64,000 nucleotides of DNA from Pseudooceanicola sp. HF7 (GTDB taxonomy: Bacteria > Pseudomonadota > Alphaproteobacteria > Rhodobacterales > Rhodobacteraceae): assembly GCF_011806405.1 (NCBI RefSeq), contig NZ_JAATOW010000019.1:1-64000 (forward strand). The letters are read 5' to 3'. Both the position numbers and the translations under genes were made by a program. The notes beneath the pieces are model-generated. The model was not told the origin of the DNA. It did not search any database and saw only the letters and a list, made by a program, of their open reading frames with translations. Every line of letters starts with the position of its first letter. The stretch's first letter is position 1. Below, piece after piece: positions 19,455-29,365 of the stretch.

Positions 19455-20024
19455 ATGAAATCGATTTTTGCGGGTCTTGCGCTGACCCTTGCTGCCGCGC
19501 CCTGTTTTGCCAACCCCTATGAAGCCTCGATGCGTGATTACCTGGAAAGCGAATTGCTTGTCTGGGCCTTCTCGCCCGTCATCATTGAGGCCGTGCGCGC
19601 CCAGAACACCGCCCATGCCGATGTCGACCAGGCCTGGATCGATGCCGCGGACCTGCGCTGGCGCGCCGAAGTGGGAAGCGGCACGCAGCCGACGATCCGC
19701 CCGGTGCTGGAAAACCCGGCCGCGGATTTCCTGCGCGATCAGATGGACAACTCTGCCGGCACGATCTTCGAAGTCTTCGTGATGGATGAGCACGGGCTGA
19801 ACGTTGCCTCCAGTGGGGCAACCTCGGATTACTGGCAGGGCGACGAGGCGAAGTTCCAGCAGACCTATGGCGTGGGACGCGGTGCGGTCTTCGTGGACGA
19901 GGTCGAATTCGATGAATCCGTGCAGTCTTACGTTGGCCAGGTCTCCCTGACGATCTCCGATCCGGAAACCGGTGATCCCATCGGGGCGATGACCGTCGGG
20001 CTCAATGCAGAGATGCTGTACTGA
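19455..20024 (+). CDS. Secreted Cache/PDC-sensor-like protein
   Basis: A 189-residue protein with a cleavable signal peptide, MKSIFAGLALTLAAAPCFAN. The mature part resembles a stand-alone extracellular Cache (PDC sensor) domain: a long N-terminal helix region followed by IFEVFVMDEHGLNVASSG and WQGDEAKFQQTY, the typical strand-loop elements. No membrane anchor follows, so it should be free in the periplasm. GAAGGG lies about 7 bases before the ATG; the frame is open upstream but that part lacks features. It sits 204 bases before a chemoreceptor gene whose own sensor part is short, so it may present a ligand to it. That link is inference. Confidence 0.7.
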   Translation: MKSIFAGLALTLAAAPCFANPYEASMRDYLESELLVWAFSPVIIEAVRAQNTAHADVDQAWIDAADLRWRAEVGSGTQPTIRPVLENPAADFLRDQMDNSAGTIFEVFVMDEHGLNVASSGATSDYWQGDEAKFQQTYGVGRGAVFVDEVEFDESVQSYVGQVSLTISDPETGDPIGAMTVGLNAEMLY

Positions 20025-20228
20025 GGCAACCGCGCTGCGGGCCCCTGATCGACAGGGGCCGCAGGCCTTCGCGCCAGCGACTATGAAGGCGCGCGCCCCG
20101 CGATGTGCCGGGCTTGTCCCGGCGGTCATCGTCTGACCAAGCGCCGGGCCGGATCGCGCCGGCACAGAGCCGGGGCAGGAAGACCGCGCCAGATCCCCGG
20201 ACCATCGCGCCAGATCAAGGAAACCAGC

Positions 20229-22793
20229 ATGCCACGATCAGCCAGAGACAGCCGCGCCATTCCCTTCTTTCGCTCGACCTTCTTCCGGGCGACCTTCATC
20301 GTTGCGCTCTGCATCCTCTCCGTGGTCACCACGACGGAGCTGATCGCGATGTCCAAGGCACGCCAGTCCATCGTGGAGTGGACGGCGATCCGCGGCAACG
20401 AGGCCACGGCGGGGCTGTCGGGGCAGGTTGGCGGCGCGCTGAAGTTCAACCGGCCCGAAGCCGTGGACGAGCTGATCGAGGGCTTCGCAGGTGGTGTCGG
20501 GGGCGACCTGCGCGGGGCCATGTCCGTGCGCGCCGATGGCAGCACGCTGACCGAATTGCAGATCCAGGATTTTGACGTTGTGGCGGCCCGGCGCGCCGCC
20601 GAAGCCGCGATCCGCACCCAGAGCCCGCAGGTCGACATGGAAAACCTGATCTGGGCCTATCCGGCACGCTATGGCCCGGCGAAGGAAATCACCGGTGCCT
20701 TCGTGACCCAATGGGACGTGCGTGAGCGCATGGCTGCTGCCTTGGCGGGCCGCATCAACGCGATCTTTATGGCCTTCGGGGTCTTCCTGGTGGCGGTCGG
20801 GATCGCGGCGGTGCTGTTCTACCGGTCGATCTCTGTCCCGCTGCGGCATGTGACCGACCAGATGGGGGACGTGGCCAAGGGCCGGTTCGACGCGGTGATC
20901 CATGGCACCCGGCGTGCGGATGAGATCGGGGGCATTGCCAAGCGCCTGGACGAATTCCGCCTGGATCTTCAGGCGGCCCGGGCGACGGAGATGGAAAATG
21001 CGTTCAAGAGCGAGGCGCTGAGGACCTCAGGCGCGGCGATGATCCTGCTGGATGACAAGATGGACATCGCCTTCGTGAACGGCGCAAGCCGGAAGCTGCT
21101 TGAGCACCTTAAGGAGGTGATCCGCGGCGACTGGACGGATTTCGATCCCAAGGACCTGCAAGGGCAGCCGATGAAGCGGTTCCCGGGTGTGGATGCTTTC
21201 TTCGAGGAGGTCAGCAGTGGACGCGCCGCCCTGCCGCGCCAGACAGAGCTGAAATGGGGGGAGGCCCGCATCTTGGTGTCGGTGGATTCGGTTAGCGCCG
21301 AGGACAAGCATGTGCTTGGCTACGTGATCGAGCTGCAGGATGTGACCAAGCAGAAGCTGAACGAGGCGGTGCTTGCGGCGATCGACACCCAGCAGGTTCG
21401 GGTGGAATTCGATGAGAACTTCAACCTGGCCGGCTGGAACCGGCGGCTGGCAGAGATGGCCGGCCCCTCGGTCGAGACGATGCGCGGCCTGCGCCGCAGC
21501 AAGGTGCTGACCCAGGTCGGAGAAACGGAGGAAGAGGCCAAGGCGGCTTTCGTGGAGCTTCGCAAGGGGCTGTCCCTGACCGGCAAGTTCGTGCTTCAGG
21601 CCGGCGGGGATCAGGAGCTCTTCTTCCAGGGCAGCCTGACGCCGATCATGGATCCGGACGGCACTGTCGAACGCTGCGTCTTCGTTGGCTCCGACATCAC
21701 GGAGAGCCACCTGGCGATGGAGGCCGCAGACCGCGAGCGCAAGGAGACGGCCGCGCAGCAGCAGTTGGTGATGAACTCGCTCAAGGTCGGCCTGAGAAGC
21801 CTGGCGCAGGGCGATCTGACCAGCACGATCACCCAGCCGTTCCGGGCCGATTACGAGCAGCTTCGCGCCAATTTCAACCAGGCGGTGGAAGAGCTTCACG
21901 GGGCCATGTGCGCCGTGGTGCAGAACACGGAATCGATCCAGGGAGAGACTCGGGAAATCAGCAATGCCGCCGATGACCTGGCGCAGCGGACAGAGAAACA
22001 GGCCGCAACGCTGGAAGAGACCGCCGCGGCGCTGGATGAGCTGACGGCTTCGGTCAAATCGGCCGCGTCCGGCGCGGATGAGGCCAGCCAGATCGCCGCC
22101 GGAGCGCAGGCCAAGGCGGAAACCGGTGGCACCGTCGCCCGCCAGGCGGTGGAGGCCATGGATGCGATCCGGGCCTCGTCCCAGGAGATTTCCAAAATCA
22201 CCAGCGTGATTGACGACATTGCCTTCCAGACCAATCTTCTGGCGCTCAATGCCGGGGTGGAGGCCGCGCGGGCCGGGGATGCCGGGCGGGGCTTCGCGGT
22301 CGTGGCGACCGAAGTCAGGGCGCTTGCCCAGCGGTCGTCCGAAGCGGCGCGAGAGATCAATGCCCTGATCTCTGCCAGCGGCAATCACGTGAAATCGGGC
22401 GTGGACCTGGTGGACCGGACGGGGGAGGCGCTTGGCGATATCGTGACCTCGGTCGTGGATATCTCAAACCGGGTGTCGGCCATTGCCACCTCTGCGAGGG
22501 AGCAGTCGATGGGGCTGAACGAGATCAACACGGCCATGAACGACCTGGACCAGGTGACCCAGCAGAACGCCGCCATGTTCGAGGAAACCACCGCGGCCAG
22601 CCATTCCCTGACCTCGGAGGCAAATTCCCTGGTGGAGGCGGCCAGCAAGTTCAAGGTGAATGCGCCGCGGGGCAGCAAGAGCCGGAAGCGCACCGCCGGA
22701 GGGCCTGGCCGGGAAAAGGTCGCGGATCTTGTGGCGGTTGGCGGCGGGGCCGCGCCGGCAGGCAAGACGGCCCAGAAGTGGAAAGAGACCTGA
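20229..22793 (+). CDS. Methyl-accepting chemotaxis protein with PAS domains
   Basis: An 854-residue receptor. Helix 1 is at about residues 16-38, a periplasmic region of about 140 residues follows, helix 2 is at about 178-200 and a HAMP segment at 201-250. Two PAS-like segments follow (about 262-355 and 370-500). The C-terminal signalling coiled coil contains the hairpin tip [18 protein letters not shown], which contacts CheA/CheW. The chain ends QKWKET, only loosely like the CheR/CheB tethering pentapeptide. AAGGAAA lies about 8 bases before the ATG at 20229. The ligand is unknown; the preceding secreted Cache protein is a candidate partner. Confidence 0.92.
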   Translation: MPRSARDSRAIPFFRSTFFRATFIVALCILSVVTTTELIAMSKARQSIVEWTAIRGNEATAGLSGQVGGALKFNRPEAVDELIEGFAGGVGGDLRGAMSVRADGSTLTELQIQDFDVVAARRAAEAAIRTQSPQVDMENLIWAYPARYGPAKEITGAFVTQWDVRERMAAALAGRINAIFMAFGVFLVAVGIAAVLFYRSISVPLRHVTDQMGDVAKGRFDAVIHGTRRADEIGGIAKRLDEFRLDLQAARATEMENAFKSEALRTSGAAMILLDDKMDIAFVNGASRKLLEHLKEVIRGDWTDFDPKDLQGQPMKRFPGVDAFFEEVSSGRAALPRQTELKWGEARILVSVDSVSAEDKHVLGYVIELQDVTKQKLNEAVLAAIDTQQVRVEFDENFNLAGWNRRLAEMAGPSVETMRGLRRSKVLTQVGETEEEAKAAFVELRKGLSLTGKFVLQAGGDQELFFQGSLTPIMDPDGTVERCVFVGSDITESHLAMEAADRERKETAAQQQLVMNSLKVGLRSLAQGDLTSTITQPFRADYEQLRANFNQAVEELHGAMCAVVQNTESIQGETREISNAADDLAQRTEKQAATLEETAAALDELTASVKSAASGADEASQIAAGAQAKAETGGTVARQAVEAMDAIRASSQEISKITSVIDDIAFQTNLLALNAGVEAARAGDAGRGFAVVATEVRALAQRSSEAAREINALISASGNHVKSGVDLVDRTGEALGDIVTSVVDISNRVSAIATSAREQSMGLNEINTAMNDLDQVTQQNAAMFEETTAASHSLTSEANSLVEAASKFKVNAPRGSKSRKRTAGGPGREKVADLVAVGGGAAPAGKTAQKWKET

Positions 22794-22826
22794 GCTTGGG
22801 CGCTGGTCCGCGCAGAGCCAAAGAAA

Positions 22827-22857
22827 CAGGCCCGCTGCCGGAAACGGCGCGGGCCTG
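22827..22857. terminator. Strong hairpin between the chemoreceptor gene and metG
   Basis: A 9-bp stem CAGGCCCGC/GCGGGCCTG continues into GCCG-GAAA-CGGC with a GAAA tetraloop and one bulged base. It lies 34 bases past the chemoreceptor stop. In the minus direction it is followed by TTTCTT, so it could also end metG transcripts. Confidence 0.65.
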
Positions 22858-23060
22858 ATGCGGTTTGGGTCATGGCGAGCGGGGCAGGAGGGCGGCTGCG
22901 GCGCAACTTGCGCTCGGGGCCGGTGAACCGGAGCTTTTCTGAAAGCCCTAACCTTGGAAGCTGATCCGGGTCTGGTGAGGCCGCTCGGTCTGAGCGGCTA
23001 GCCCGGTCAAGCCTGCGGAGGCCCGGCCCGCTGAACTGCGGGGCCGGGTGCCGTCCAGTT

Positions 23061-24776
23061 TCAGTCGCGCTTGCCGCTGAACTGCGTCTGCCAGCTGTCA
23101 CGCTCTTCATCGGTGATCTTGCGGAAGAGGTTCTCGGGAACCGTGAAGGACGCCCCGGGCGCAAGGGCCGAAAGCGCCGCGCCGGCGTCATCGGGCCAGG
23201 GCTGATCGCCGGTCTGGCCAAGGGCGTCGCGAAGCGTGGCGCAGGCATCCGGAATGAAGGGTTCGGAGATCTTGGCGTAGAGCGCGATCAGGTTCAGCGA
23301 CAGGCGAATGATCGCGGCGGCGCGGTCCGGATCCTCCTTGTAGGCCGCCCAGGGGGCCGCGCTTTGCAGGTATTCATTGCCGGCCGCCCAGATGCCGCGC
23401 AGTTCCTGCGCGCTCTTGCGGATCTCGATCGCATCCATGTTGGCCGTGTAGCGCTGGAGCCGGGCAGAGATATCGGCGATCAGCGCCTCTTCTTCCGGGC
23501 CGTAGCTGCCGCCTTCGGGGATGGCTTCGCCGAACTTGGAGCGGCAGAACTTGGTCACGCGAGAAACGAAGTTGCCCAGCACGTCCGCCAGGTCCTTGTT
23601 CACGGAGGCCTGGAAGTTCTCCCAGGTGAATTCGCTGTCGGAGCTTTCGGGCGCGTGGGACAGAAGCCACCAGCGCCAGTAGTCCGACGGCAGGATCGAC
23701 AGCGCCTGGTCCATGAAGACGCCACGCCCGCGCGAGGTGGAGAACTGGCCGCCTTCGTAGTTCAGGTAGTTGAAGCTCTTGATGTAATCGACCAGCTTCC
23801 AGGGCTCTTTCGAGCCCAGGATCGTCGCCGGGAAGGAAAGCGTGTGGAAGGGGACGTTATCCTTGCCCATGAACTGGGTGTAGGTCACGTCCTCTGCGCC
23901 CTTGTCGGTGCGCCACCAGCGGGCCCAGTCATCGCCCTTGCCGGCATCGACCCATTCCTGCGCGCAGGCGATGTATTCGATCGGCGCGTCGAACCAGACG
24001 TAGAAGACCTTGCCTTCCATGCCGGGCCAGGGCTCTTCGCCCTTGCGCACGGGAATGCCCCAGTCCAGGTCGCGGGTGATGCCCCGGTCCTGCAGCCCGT
24101 CGCCGTCATTCAGCCATTTCTTGGCGATGGAGGTGGTCAGGATCGGCCAGTCGTGTTTGCTGTCGATCCAGGCCTCCAGCTCTGCCTTCATTTCCGACTG
24201 GCGCAGGTGAAGGTGCTTGGTTTCGCGCACCTCCAGGTCGGTGGCGCCGGAGACGGTGGAATGCGGGTTGATCAGGTCGACCGGGTCCAGCTGCTTGGTG
24301 CAATTGTCGCATTGGTCGCCACGGGCGCTGTCGAAACCGCAGTTGGGGCAGGTGCCTTCGATGTAGCGGTCGGGCAGGTAGCGGCCATCGGTGGGCGAAT
24401 ACATCTGGGTTTCAGAGACTTCGCGGATCAGCCCCTGGTCTGCCAGAACGCCCGCGAATTGCTGGGTCAGCGCGTGGTTCTGGGCCGAGGAGGAGCGGCC
24501 GAAGTGATCGAAGGACAGGCGGAAGCCTTCCGCGATCCCGGCCTGGATATCGTGCATTTCGGCGCAGTAGTCCGCGACGGGCTTGCCGGCCTTGGCGGCG
24601 GCAAGCTCTGCGGGCGTACCGTGTTCATCCGTCGCGCAGAGAAAGAGCACTTCGTTGCCGCGGCCGCGCTGGTAGCGCGCGAAAACATCGGCGGGCAATT
24701 GGGAGCCCACGAGATTGCCGAGGTGTTTGATCCCGTTGATATAGGGAATGGCCGAGGTGATGAGGTGCCGTGCCAT
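23061..24776 (-). CDS. metG: Methionyl-tRNA synthetase
   Basis: Charges initiator and elongator tRNA-Met. The 571-residue product has [12 protein letters not shown] (HIGH motif as HLGN) and [11 protein letters not shown] (KMSKS variant). A zinc knuckle lies near residue 145, with CPNC and CDNC about 16 residues apart. It ends in the anticodon-binding helical domain and has no C-terminal tRNA-binding-domain extension, matching the shorter MetRS class common in Alphaproteobacteria. The ATG at 24776 follows GAAGGG by about 8 bases and matches the family start [12 protein letters not shown]. It is convergent with the chemoreceptor gene. Confidence 0.96.
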   Translation of the reverse strand: MARHLITSAIPYINGIKHLGNLVGSQLPADVFARYQRGRGNEVLFLCATDEHGTPAELAAAKAGKPVADYCAEMHDIQAGIAEGFRLSFDHFGRSSSAQNHALTQQFAGVLADQGLIREVSETQMYSPTDGRYLPDRYIEGTCPNCGFDSARGDQCDNCTKQLDPVDLINPHSTVSGATDLEVRETKHLHLRQSEMKAELEAWIDSKHDWPILTTSIAKKWLNDGDGLQDRGITRDLDWGIPVRKGEEPWPGMEGKVFYVWFDAPIEYIACAQEWVDAGKGDDWARWWRTDKGAEDVTYTQFMGKDNVPFHTLSFPATILGSKEPWKLVDYIKSFNYLNYEGGQFSTSRGRGVFMDQALSILPSDYWRWWLLSHAPESSDSEFTWENFQASVNKDLADVLGNFVSRVTKFCRSKFGEAIPEGGSYGPEEEALIADISARLQRYTANMDAIEIRKSAQELRGIWAAGNEYLQSAAPWAAYKEDPDRAAAIIRLSLNLIALYAKISEPFIPDACATLRDALGQTGDQPWPDDAGAALSALAPGASFTVPENLFRKITDEERDSWQTQFSGKRD

Positions 24777-24958
24777 GGAATGCCCTTCGCGTAGCGGTTT
24801 CGGCCTCCCATACAATTCCGGGGCGGTGAGCGCCAGAGGGGAGCCAGAGGAAGCCCAGAGGAAGCCTTGTGGCATCCGGCCGTGCGACTGTGAAGGGGGA
24901 AGGTGATTTGTGCTTTATCCCGGTGGCGGCGGGCACGGGACTTGCGCTGAAATGAAAG

Positions 24959-24984
24959 GCCCCGCTTCGCAAGGGAAGCGGGGC
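24959..24984 (-). terminator. Terminator of the SDR gene
   Basis: A perfect 10-bp stem GCCCCGCTTC/GAAGCGGGGC with a six-base loop, 35 bases past the SDR stop. In the minus direction it is followed by CTTTCATTT, a weak U-tract. Confidence 0.75.
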
Positions 24985-25019
24985 GGGGCGCGATCAAACG
25001 GGTGATCTAGCAGGCGGGG

Positions 25020-25775
25020 TCACTGGGCCGTGTAGGCGCCGTCGACCAGGTGGTAGGAGCCGGTCACGAAGCTGGCGCGGTCCGACAGCAGGTAGACCAC
25101 GAGCGAGGCGACCTCTTCCGGGGTGCCCATGCGCCCGATGGGGTGGGCCCCGGAAAGCGCCTCTTGCGTGTCGGCGTCCAGGTTGCTGTCCACCAGGGGG
25201 GTATGGATGAAGCCCGGCCCGACGGAGTTGATCCGAACGCCTTCCTTGGAATGTTCGATGGCGGCGGATTTTGTCAGCCCGACGACCCCGTGCTTGGCGG
25301 TCACGTAGGCGGCCGATCCGGCAATCCCGACGGAGCCGAGGATCGAAGCGATGTTCACGATGGAGCCGCCGCCCGCGGCCTTGATCGCGGGAATGGCGTA
25401 GCGCATCCCGTAGAAGACGCCGTTGAGGTTCACATCGATCACCTGTTTCCAGCTGTCGATCGGGTATTCACCCACGGGCGCCTGGGCGCCGCCGATGCCG
25501 GCATTGTTGACCATCATGTGCAGCGCGCCGGTTTCGGAGGTCGCAAAATCGACCAGCCCGGCGACGGCTTCCGGATCTGCCACGTTGGCGGCATAGGGCA
25601 GGGCCTTGCCGCCGGCGGCGGTGATCTTGTCGACCTGGGCCTGCGCGCTTTCCTTCTGGAGGTCGGCGACGATGACGGTGGCGCCGGAGGCGGCCAGTTC
25701 CTCGGCGATGGCTGCGCCGATGCCAGAGGCCGCACCGGTCACGATGGCGGTTTTTCCGTTGAATGTCAGGTCCAT
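25020..25775 (-). CDS. Short-chain dehydrogenase/reductase
   Basis: A 251-residue NAD(P)-dependent oxidoreductase with a Rossmann fold. TGAASGIG (residues 13-20) binds the cofactor, NNAG (90-93) is the structural motif, and Ser144, Tyr157 and Lys161 form the catalytic set. Asp38 at the end of strand 2 (IVADLQ) favours NAD over NADP. The substrate is not predictable. AAGGAG lies 7 bases before the ATG at 25775, which is preferred over the ATG at 25814. It is transcribed alone with its own terminator. Confidence 0.92.
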   Translation of the reverse strand: MDLTFNGKTAIVTGAASGIGAAIAEELAASGATVIVADLQKESAQAQVDKITAAGGKALPYAANVADPEAVAGLVDFATSETGALHMMVNNAGIGGAQAPVGEYPIDSWKQVIDVNLNGVFYGMRYAIPAIKAAGGGSIVNIASILGSVGIAGSAAYVTAKHGVVGLTKSAAIEHSKEGVRINSVGPGFIHTPLVDSNLDADTQEALSGAHPIGRMGTPEEVASLVVYLLSDRASFVTGSYHLVDGAYTAQ

Positions 25776-25890
25776 GAGATAACTCCTTTCATCTCTGCTG
25801 TCCCTGCACTTCATATAATCACGCCCTGGGCGAATTCACGGCTGGGCATGGTGCGATTTTGCCCGGGGCGGGTCTGCATAAGGGCCCTTT

Positions 25891-27117
25891 TCAGGATTTC
25901 TCACGTTGTCCGCGCAGCAGCCGCCCGATCACGAAAGAGGTCCGCGGCGCGTAGGTGTAGCGCGTGCGTTCGCCGATGGGGCGCGAGGGGCGGACGCGCA
26001 TCCGGGCAAAGCCGTAGGCCAGCAGGGCGGCGTGCCCCAGGGCGATCATCCCGAAGATCGCCGCCGGACCCCAGAGCGTGATGAGCTGCGAAGCCAGGTA
26101 GGGAGAGGCAATGGCCCCCACCGCGTAGAAGAACAGCAGGGCCGCCGAAAGCTCTGCCCGTTCGGTGCTTTCGGCGAAGTCATGGGCGTGGGAGGCGGCG
26201 ATGGAATAGATCGGAAAGCTTGCCGCGCCGAAGAGGAAGGCATTGATCTGCGCGCTTGAGGGCGTGCCGGAGGTCAGCGCAGAGGCCAGGCTGGTCACCA
26301 TGGTCGACAGCGAGATCCAGACCAGTACCCAGCGGCGGTCATACTTGTCCGCAAGCCAGCCTGCGGGATATTGCGCCAGCGCGCCGCCCAGGACGTAAAG
26401 CCCCAGGAACCAGGCGATCTGTCCCTTGTCGAGGCCGATCTCCTGTCCGTAGATCGGGCCGATCATCCGGAAGGTCGCCCCCGAGAGTGCCGAGACCATC
26501 ACGGCCACCACCGCCAGCGGCGAGAGCTGCCAGGCAAGCGCCGGGCGCAGCCGGGGGGCTTCGCGCATCGCCGGGGCCGGGGCGCGGGACAGCGCCAGCG
26601 GCAGCAGGGCCGCGCAGCACAGGATGGCCAGCAGGTTGTAGGAGACATAGGAGGCGGGCGCCAGGATCCCCACCAGCAGCTGCGCCCCGAGAGAGGCGCT
26701 CATGTCCGCGACACGGTAGATCCCGGTCACCTTGCCGCGCTCGGCGTTCTCGATCCGGGCCATGAGCCAGCCTTCGATCACCGTGTAGCATCCCGCGATG
26801 CACATGCCGGTGGCGACCCGCATCAGCGCCCAGGCATAGGGATCGGTCACCAGCATATGCGCCAGCAACCCCATGGCGCCAAGGGCCGTGAAGGCGGCAA
26901 AGGCGCGGGCATGGCCGACCCGGCCCATCAGCCGTGGCGCGCCCCAGCACCCCACGAAGAAGCCAAGGAAATGCGCCGATCCCAGCATCCCGATCTCTCC
27001 GCGGGAGAAGCCCAGGGCGACGCCGGAAAGCGCGTCCAGCGGGCCGACCGTACCGGAGGACAATTGCAGCAGGATGACGGAAAGGAAGAGGGCCGAGAGG
27101 CTGAGTATCAGTCGCAT
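25891..27117 (-). CDS. MFS transporter, YcaD-like
   Basis: A 408-residue inner-membrane transporter with about 12 hydrophobic segments. The chain starts MRLILSLSALFLSVILLQL; the loop after helix 2 is degenerate (GAPRLMGRVGHARAF), and YPAGWLADKYDRRW between helices 8 and 9 is the second-half motif. The overall pattern resembles E. coli YcaD, whose substrate is unknown. The start overlaps the ImuA-like gene by 10 bases, so the two are probably co-transcribed and this transporter may be part of an SOS-responsive transcript. The long open stretch upstream in this frame is antisense/overlap, not a longer protein. Confidence 0.83.
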   Translation of the reverse strand: MRLILSLSALFLSVILLQLSSGTVGPLDALSGVALGFSRGEIGMLGSAHFLGFFVGCWGAPRLMGRVGHARAFAAFTALGAMGLLAHMLVTDPYAWALMRVATGMCIAGCYTVIEGWLMARIENAERGKVTGIYRVADMSASLGAQLLVGILAPASYVSYNLLAILCCAALLPLALSRAPAPAMREAPRLRPALAWQLSPLAVVAVMVSALSGATFRMIGPIYGQEIGLDKGQIAWFLGLYVLGGALAQYPAGWLADKYDRRWVLVWISLSTMVTSLASALTSGTPSSAQINAFLFGAASFPIYSIAASHAHDFAESTERAELSAALLFFYAVGAIASPYLASQLITLWGPAAIFGMIALGHAALLAYGFARMRVRPSRPIGERTRYTYAPRTSFVIGRLLRGQREKS

Positions 27118-27920
27118 ACCCCCGTCTTGGGGCGTTCCTGTCCGGCTGTGCCGCCTGTTGGCGACATCGGGTGACGGTTTTCTGCGCCGCCTGCGTCCTG
27201 ACATCTGGTGTCCGGAAGTCCTGCCGCTGGCATGTCGGGTGCCGGTGCGGTTGCGCCCTTTTGCGAAGGGGGCTGTTTCACGGGCGGGTAGGGCCCCAGT
27301 TCCGGTCCCTCCCGCCCCATCTGCAGGGCCCAGCTTCGGGGGGGCTCCATGCGGGCGCGGCGGCGATCCAGCTGCCAGCGCTCTCCGCCCTCTGCCGGGC
27401 TGGCGTGGTCCGAGGACATGTGCCAACGCGTTTCGATCCCGGGCGCGCCGCCATTCCCGGGGGTCAGGATCAATCCCATGGGGCGCTCGCCATGGGCTGC
27501 TGCCCCGGTCTCTGCCGCAAGGTGCAGGCGGCGCACCTGGGTCAGGCCCGGGGGCTCTGGCAGTTCTGCCACGGCCAGGGGCACGGCGCCGCTGCGCAGG
27601 ACCTCCTCCAGCGCCCAGAGCGCGTCATCGGGCTTTTCCAGTTTCACGAAGACAAGCCGGCTGGGATCGCAGAATGGCGGCAGACCTTCCATGTGCAGCT
27701 CTTCCTTCTGCCGGACGAGGGTTATCCAGTAGATCGGCGCGCCGGTATCGGCCTGCGCCAGGGTGCGGTCCGCAAGCATCAGGGCCAGGGCCTGCCGCGC
27801 GGGGCCGCAAAGTTCATGCAGGCGGATCAGGCGGAAGCTGACCTCTGCCGCGCGGTCCAGAGACAGGCGGGGGATCTTCGGGCCCGGACGGCGGGAGAGC
27901 AGGGGATGATCGGTCTGCAT
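27108..27920 (-). CDS. ImuA-like SOS mutagenesis protein
   Basis: A 270-residue protein. The core ALWALEEVLRSGAVPLAVAE then LPEPPGLTQVRRLHLAAETG matches the conserved block of the RecA-like ImuA family, which works with ImuB and DnaE2 in SOS translesion synthesis. RLHELCGPARQALAL replaces the usual Walker A loop, so ATP binding is doubtful. The ATG at 27920 lies 18 bases from an exact LexA box, which fixes the promoter and argues against the longer frame starting at 28121. The expected imuB and dnaE2 do not follow; instead an MFS gene overlaps the 3' end by 10 bases. The tail of about 90 residues is Pro-rich and probably disordered. Confidence 0.68.
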   Translation of the reverse strand: MQTDHPLLSRRPGPKIPRLSLDRAAEVSFRLIRLHELCGPARQALALMLADRTLAQADTGAPIYWITLVRQKEELHMEGLPPFCDPSRLVFVKLEKPDDALWALEEVLRSGAVPLAVAELPEPPGLTQVRRLHLAAETGAAAHGERPMGLILTPGNGGAPGIETRWHMSSDHASPAEGGERWQLDRRRARMEPPRSWALQMGREGPELGPYPPVKQPPSQKGATAPAPDMPAAGLPDTRCQDAGGAENRHPMSPTGGTAGQERPKTGVCD

Positions 27921-27937
27921 GAGATGAAATGTAGAAT

Positions 27938-27952
27938 GTTCGCTAAATGTTC
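27938..27952. promoter_or_regulatory. LexA box (SOS operator) of the ImuA-like gene
   Basis: GTTCGCTAAATGTTC is an exact GTTC-N7-GTTC direct repeat, the LexA site of Alphaproteobacteria. It lies 18 bases upstream of the ImuA-like start and about 140 bases upstream of the divergent aldo/keto reductase start, which it might also influence. Confidence 0.85.
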
Positions 27953-28089
27953 TCAAGCCTGACCAGGCAGGCGCCACTGTGGCGAAAAGGCGGGATTGAC
28001 CGAAAAATGAAGGTTTCCGGGTGACGCGAGGCAGGAATTTCGTAACTTTCCGTGGATATTGCGAAATGATGGCGATGGACGGGTGAAAA

Positions 28090-29136
28090 ATGCGCATGAA
28101 AGAGCTTGGCCGCACAGGCATAGAAGTCTCGACCTACTGCCTAGGCACCATGACCTGGGGCACACAGACACGCAGTTCGGAAGCGCATAAGCAGATCGAC
28201 GCCGCGCTGGAGCACGGGATCAACTTCCTGGACACGGCGGAGATGTATCCGACGAATCCGGTAAAGGAAGAGACGATCGGGCGGACGGAGCGGATCATCG
28301 GCCTCTGGCTGGAGAAATCCCGCGGCCACCGCAGCGAGGTGGTGATCGCCACGAAGCATTCCGGTGAGGGCATGAAACATGTCCGAGAGGGGGCACCGAT
28401 CACGGCGCAGTCCATCCCGGAAGAGATCGAAGGCGCGCTGCGTCGTCTCAAGACCGATTACATCGACCTTTACCAGTTCCACTGGCCCAATCGCGGATCC
28501 TACCATTTCCGGAAGAACTGGTCCTACGATCCCTCGGGGCAGGACCCCAAGGCCGTGATCGAGAACATGCAGGAATGCCTGCTGGCGCTGGAAAAGGAAC
28601 GCAAGCGCGGCACGATCCGCGCCTTCGGCCTGTCCAATGAGACCGCCTGGGGCATGGCGCAATGGCTGCGCCTGGCGGAAAACGGCGGCTGGTTGCGGGC
28701 GGCCACGATCCAAAACGAATATTCGCTGCTGTGCCGCGGCTTCGATACCGACCTGGCCGAACTTTGCCTGAACGAGGACGTGGGGCTGATGGCCTTTTCT
28801 CCGCTGGCGACGGGCCTGCTGACGGGTAAGTACCAGGGCCGGGCGAAGCCCGCGGGGTCCCGCATCACGGTCAGCCCGGAACTGGGCGGGCGCAAGACCA
28901 AACGCGCCTTCGCGGCCGTGGATGAATACCTGGACATTGCTTTCAAGTACGACCTGGACCCGGTGCATATGGCCCTGGCCTGGGTGGAACAACGTCCGTT
29001 CACGACCTCTGTCATTTTCGGGGCAACGACTCAGGCCCAGCTCAAGCATGTCCTGGCGGGCAGGGATCTCAAGCTGGGGGAAGAGGTGCTGAACGAGCTG
29101 GACGAGGTGCACAAGGCCCATCCGATGCCCTTCTGA
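28090..29136 (+). CDS. Aldo/keto reductase, Tas-like
   Basis: A 348-residue NADPH-dependent oxidoreductase with the AKR barrel. The tetrad is visible: Asp in NFLDTAEMYP, Tyr in the same motif, Lys in VVIATKHSG, and His in LYQFHWPNR. GLSNETAWG and the C-terminal ATTQAQLKHVLA form the cofactor site. The sequence resembles E. coli Tas, whose gene can suppress a tyrosine auxotrophy; the true substrate is unknown. The ATG at 28090 is weakly preceded by GGGTGAAAA; a second ATG two codons on is possible. It is divergent from the LexA-controlled ImuA-like gene. Confidence 0.9.
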   Translation: MRMKELGRTGIEVSTYCLGTMTWGTQTRSSEAHKQIDAALEHGINFLDTAEMYPTNPVKEETIGRTERIIGLWLEKSRGHRSEVVIATKHSGEGMKHVREGAPITAQSIPEEIEGALRRLKTDYIDLYQFHWPNRGSYHFRKNWSYDPSGQDPKAVIENMQECLLALEKERKRGTIRAFGLSNETAWGMAQWLRLAENGGWLRAATIQNEYSLLCRGFDTDLAELCLNEDVGLMAFSPLATGLLTGKYQGRAKPAGSRITVSPELGGRKTKRAFAAVDEYLDIAFKYDLDPVHMALAWVEQRPFTTSVIFGATTQAQLKHVLAGRDLKLGEEVLNELDEVHKAHPMPF

Positions 29137-29365
29137 GCAGGCGCTCATCGTGGCCTTGCGGGGCGACGGGATGCCGAAAGCGCCCGGTATCCCGGCCCTT
29201 CTGGCGAAGGCGCGGCGCGCGCTCGGGGCGCATTCCCTGACGCGCTATGGGGGCTATTTCTACCGGTCCTGTGCAGAGGTCTTCTGGCGATAATTTCGAC
29301 ACGCCAGGGACCCGGTTCCGCATAGGCTATGGTCTTCCGCCGGAGAATAGGCAAAGAGGCACCCC

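Noticed and set aside
23364-24794. Plus-strand frame of 476 codons opposite metG
   Set aside because: Antisense of an unmistakable methionyl-tRNA synthetase.
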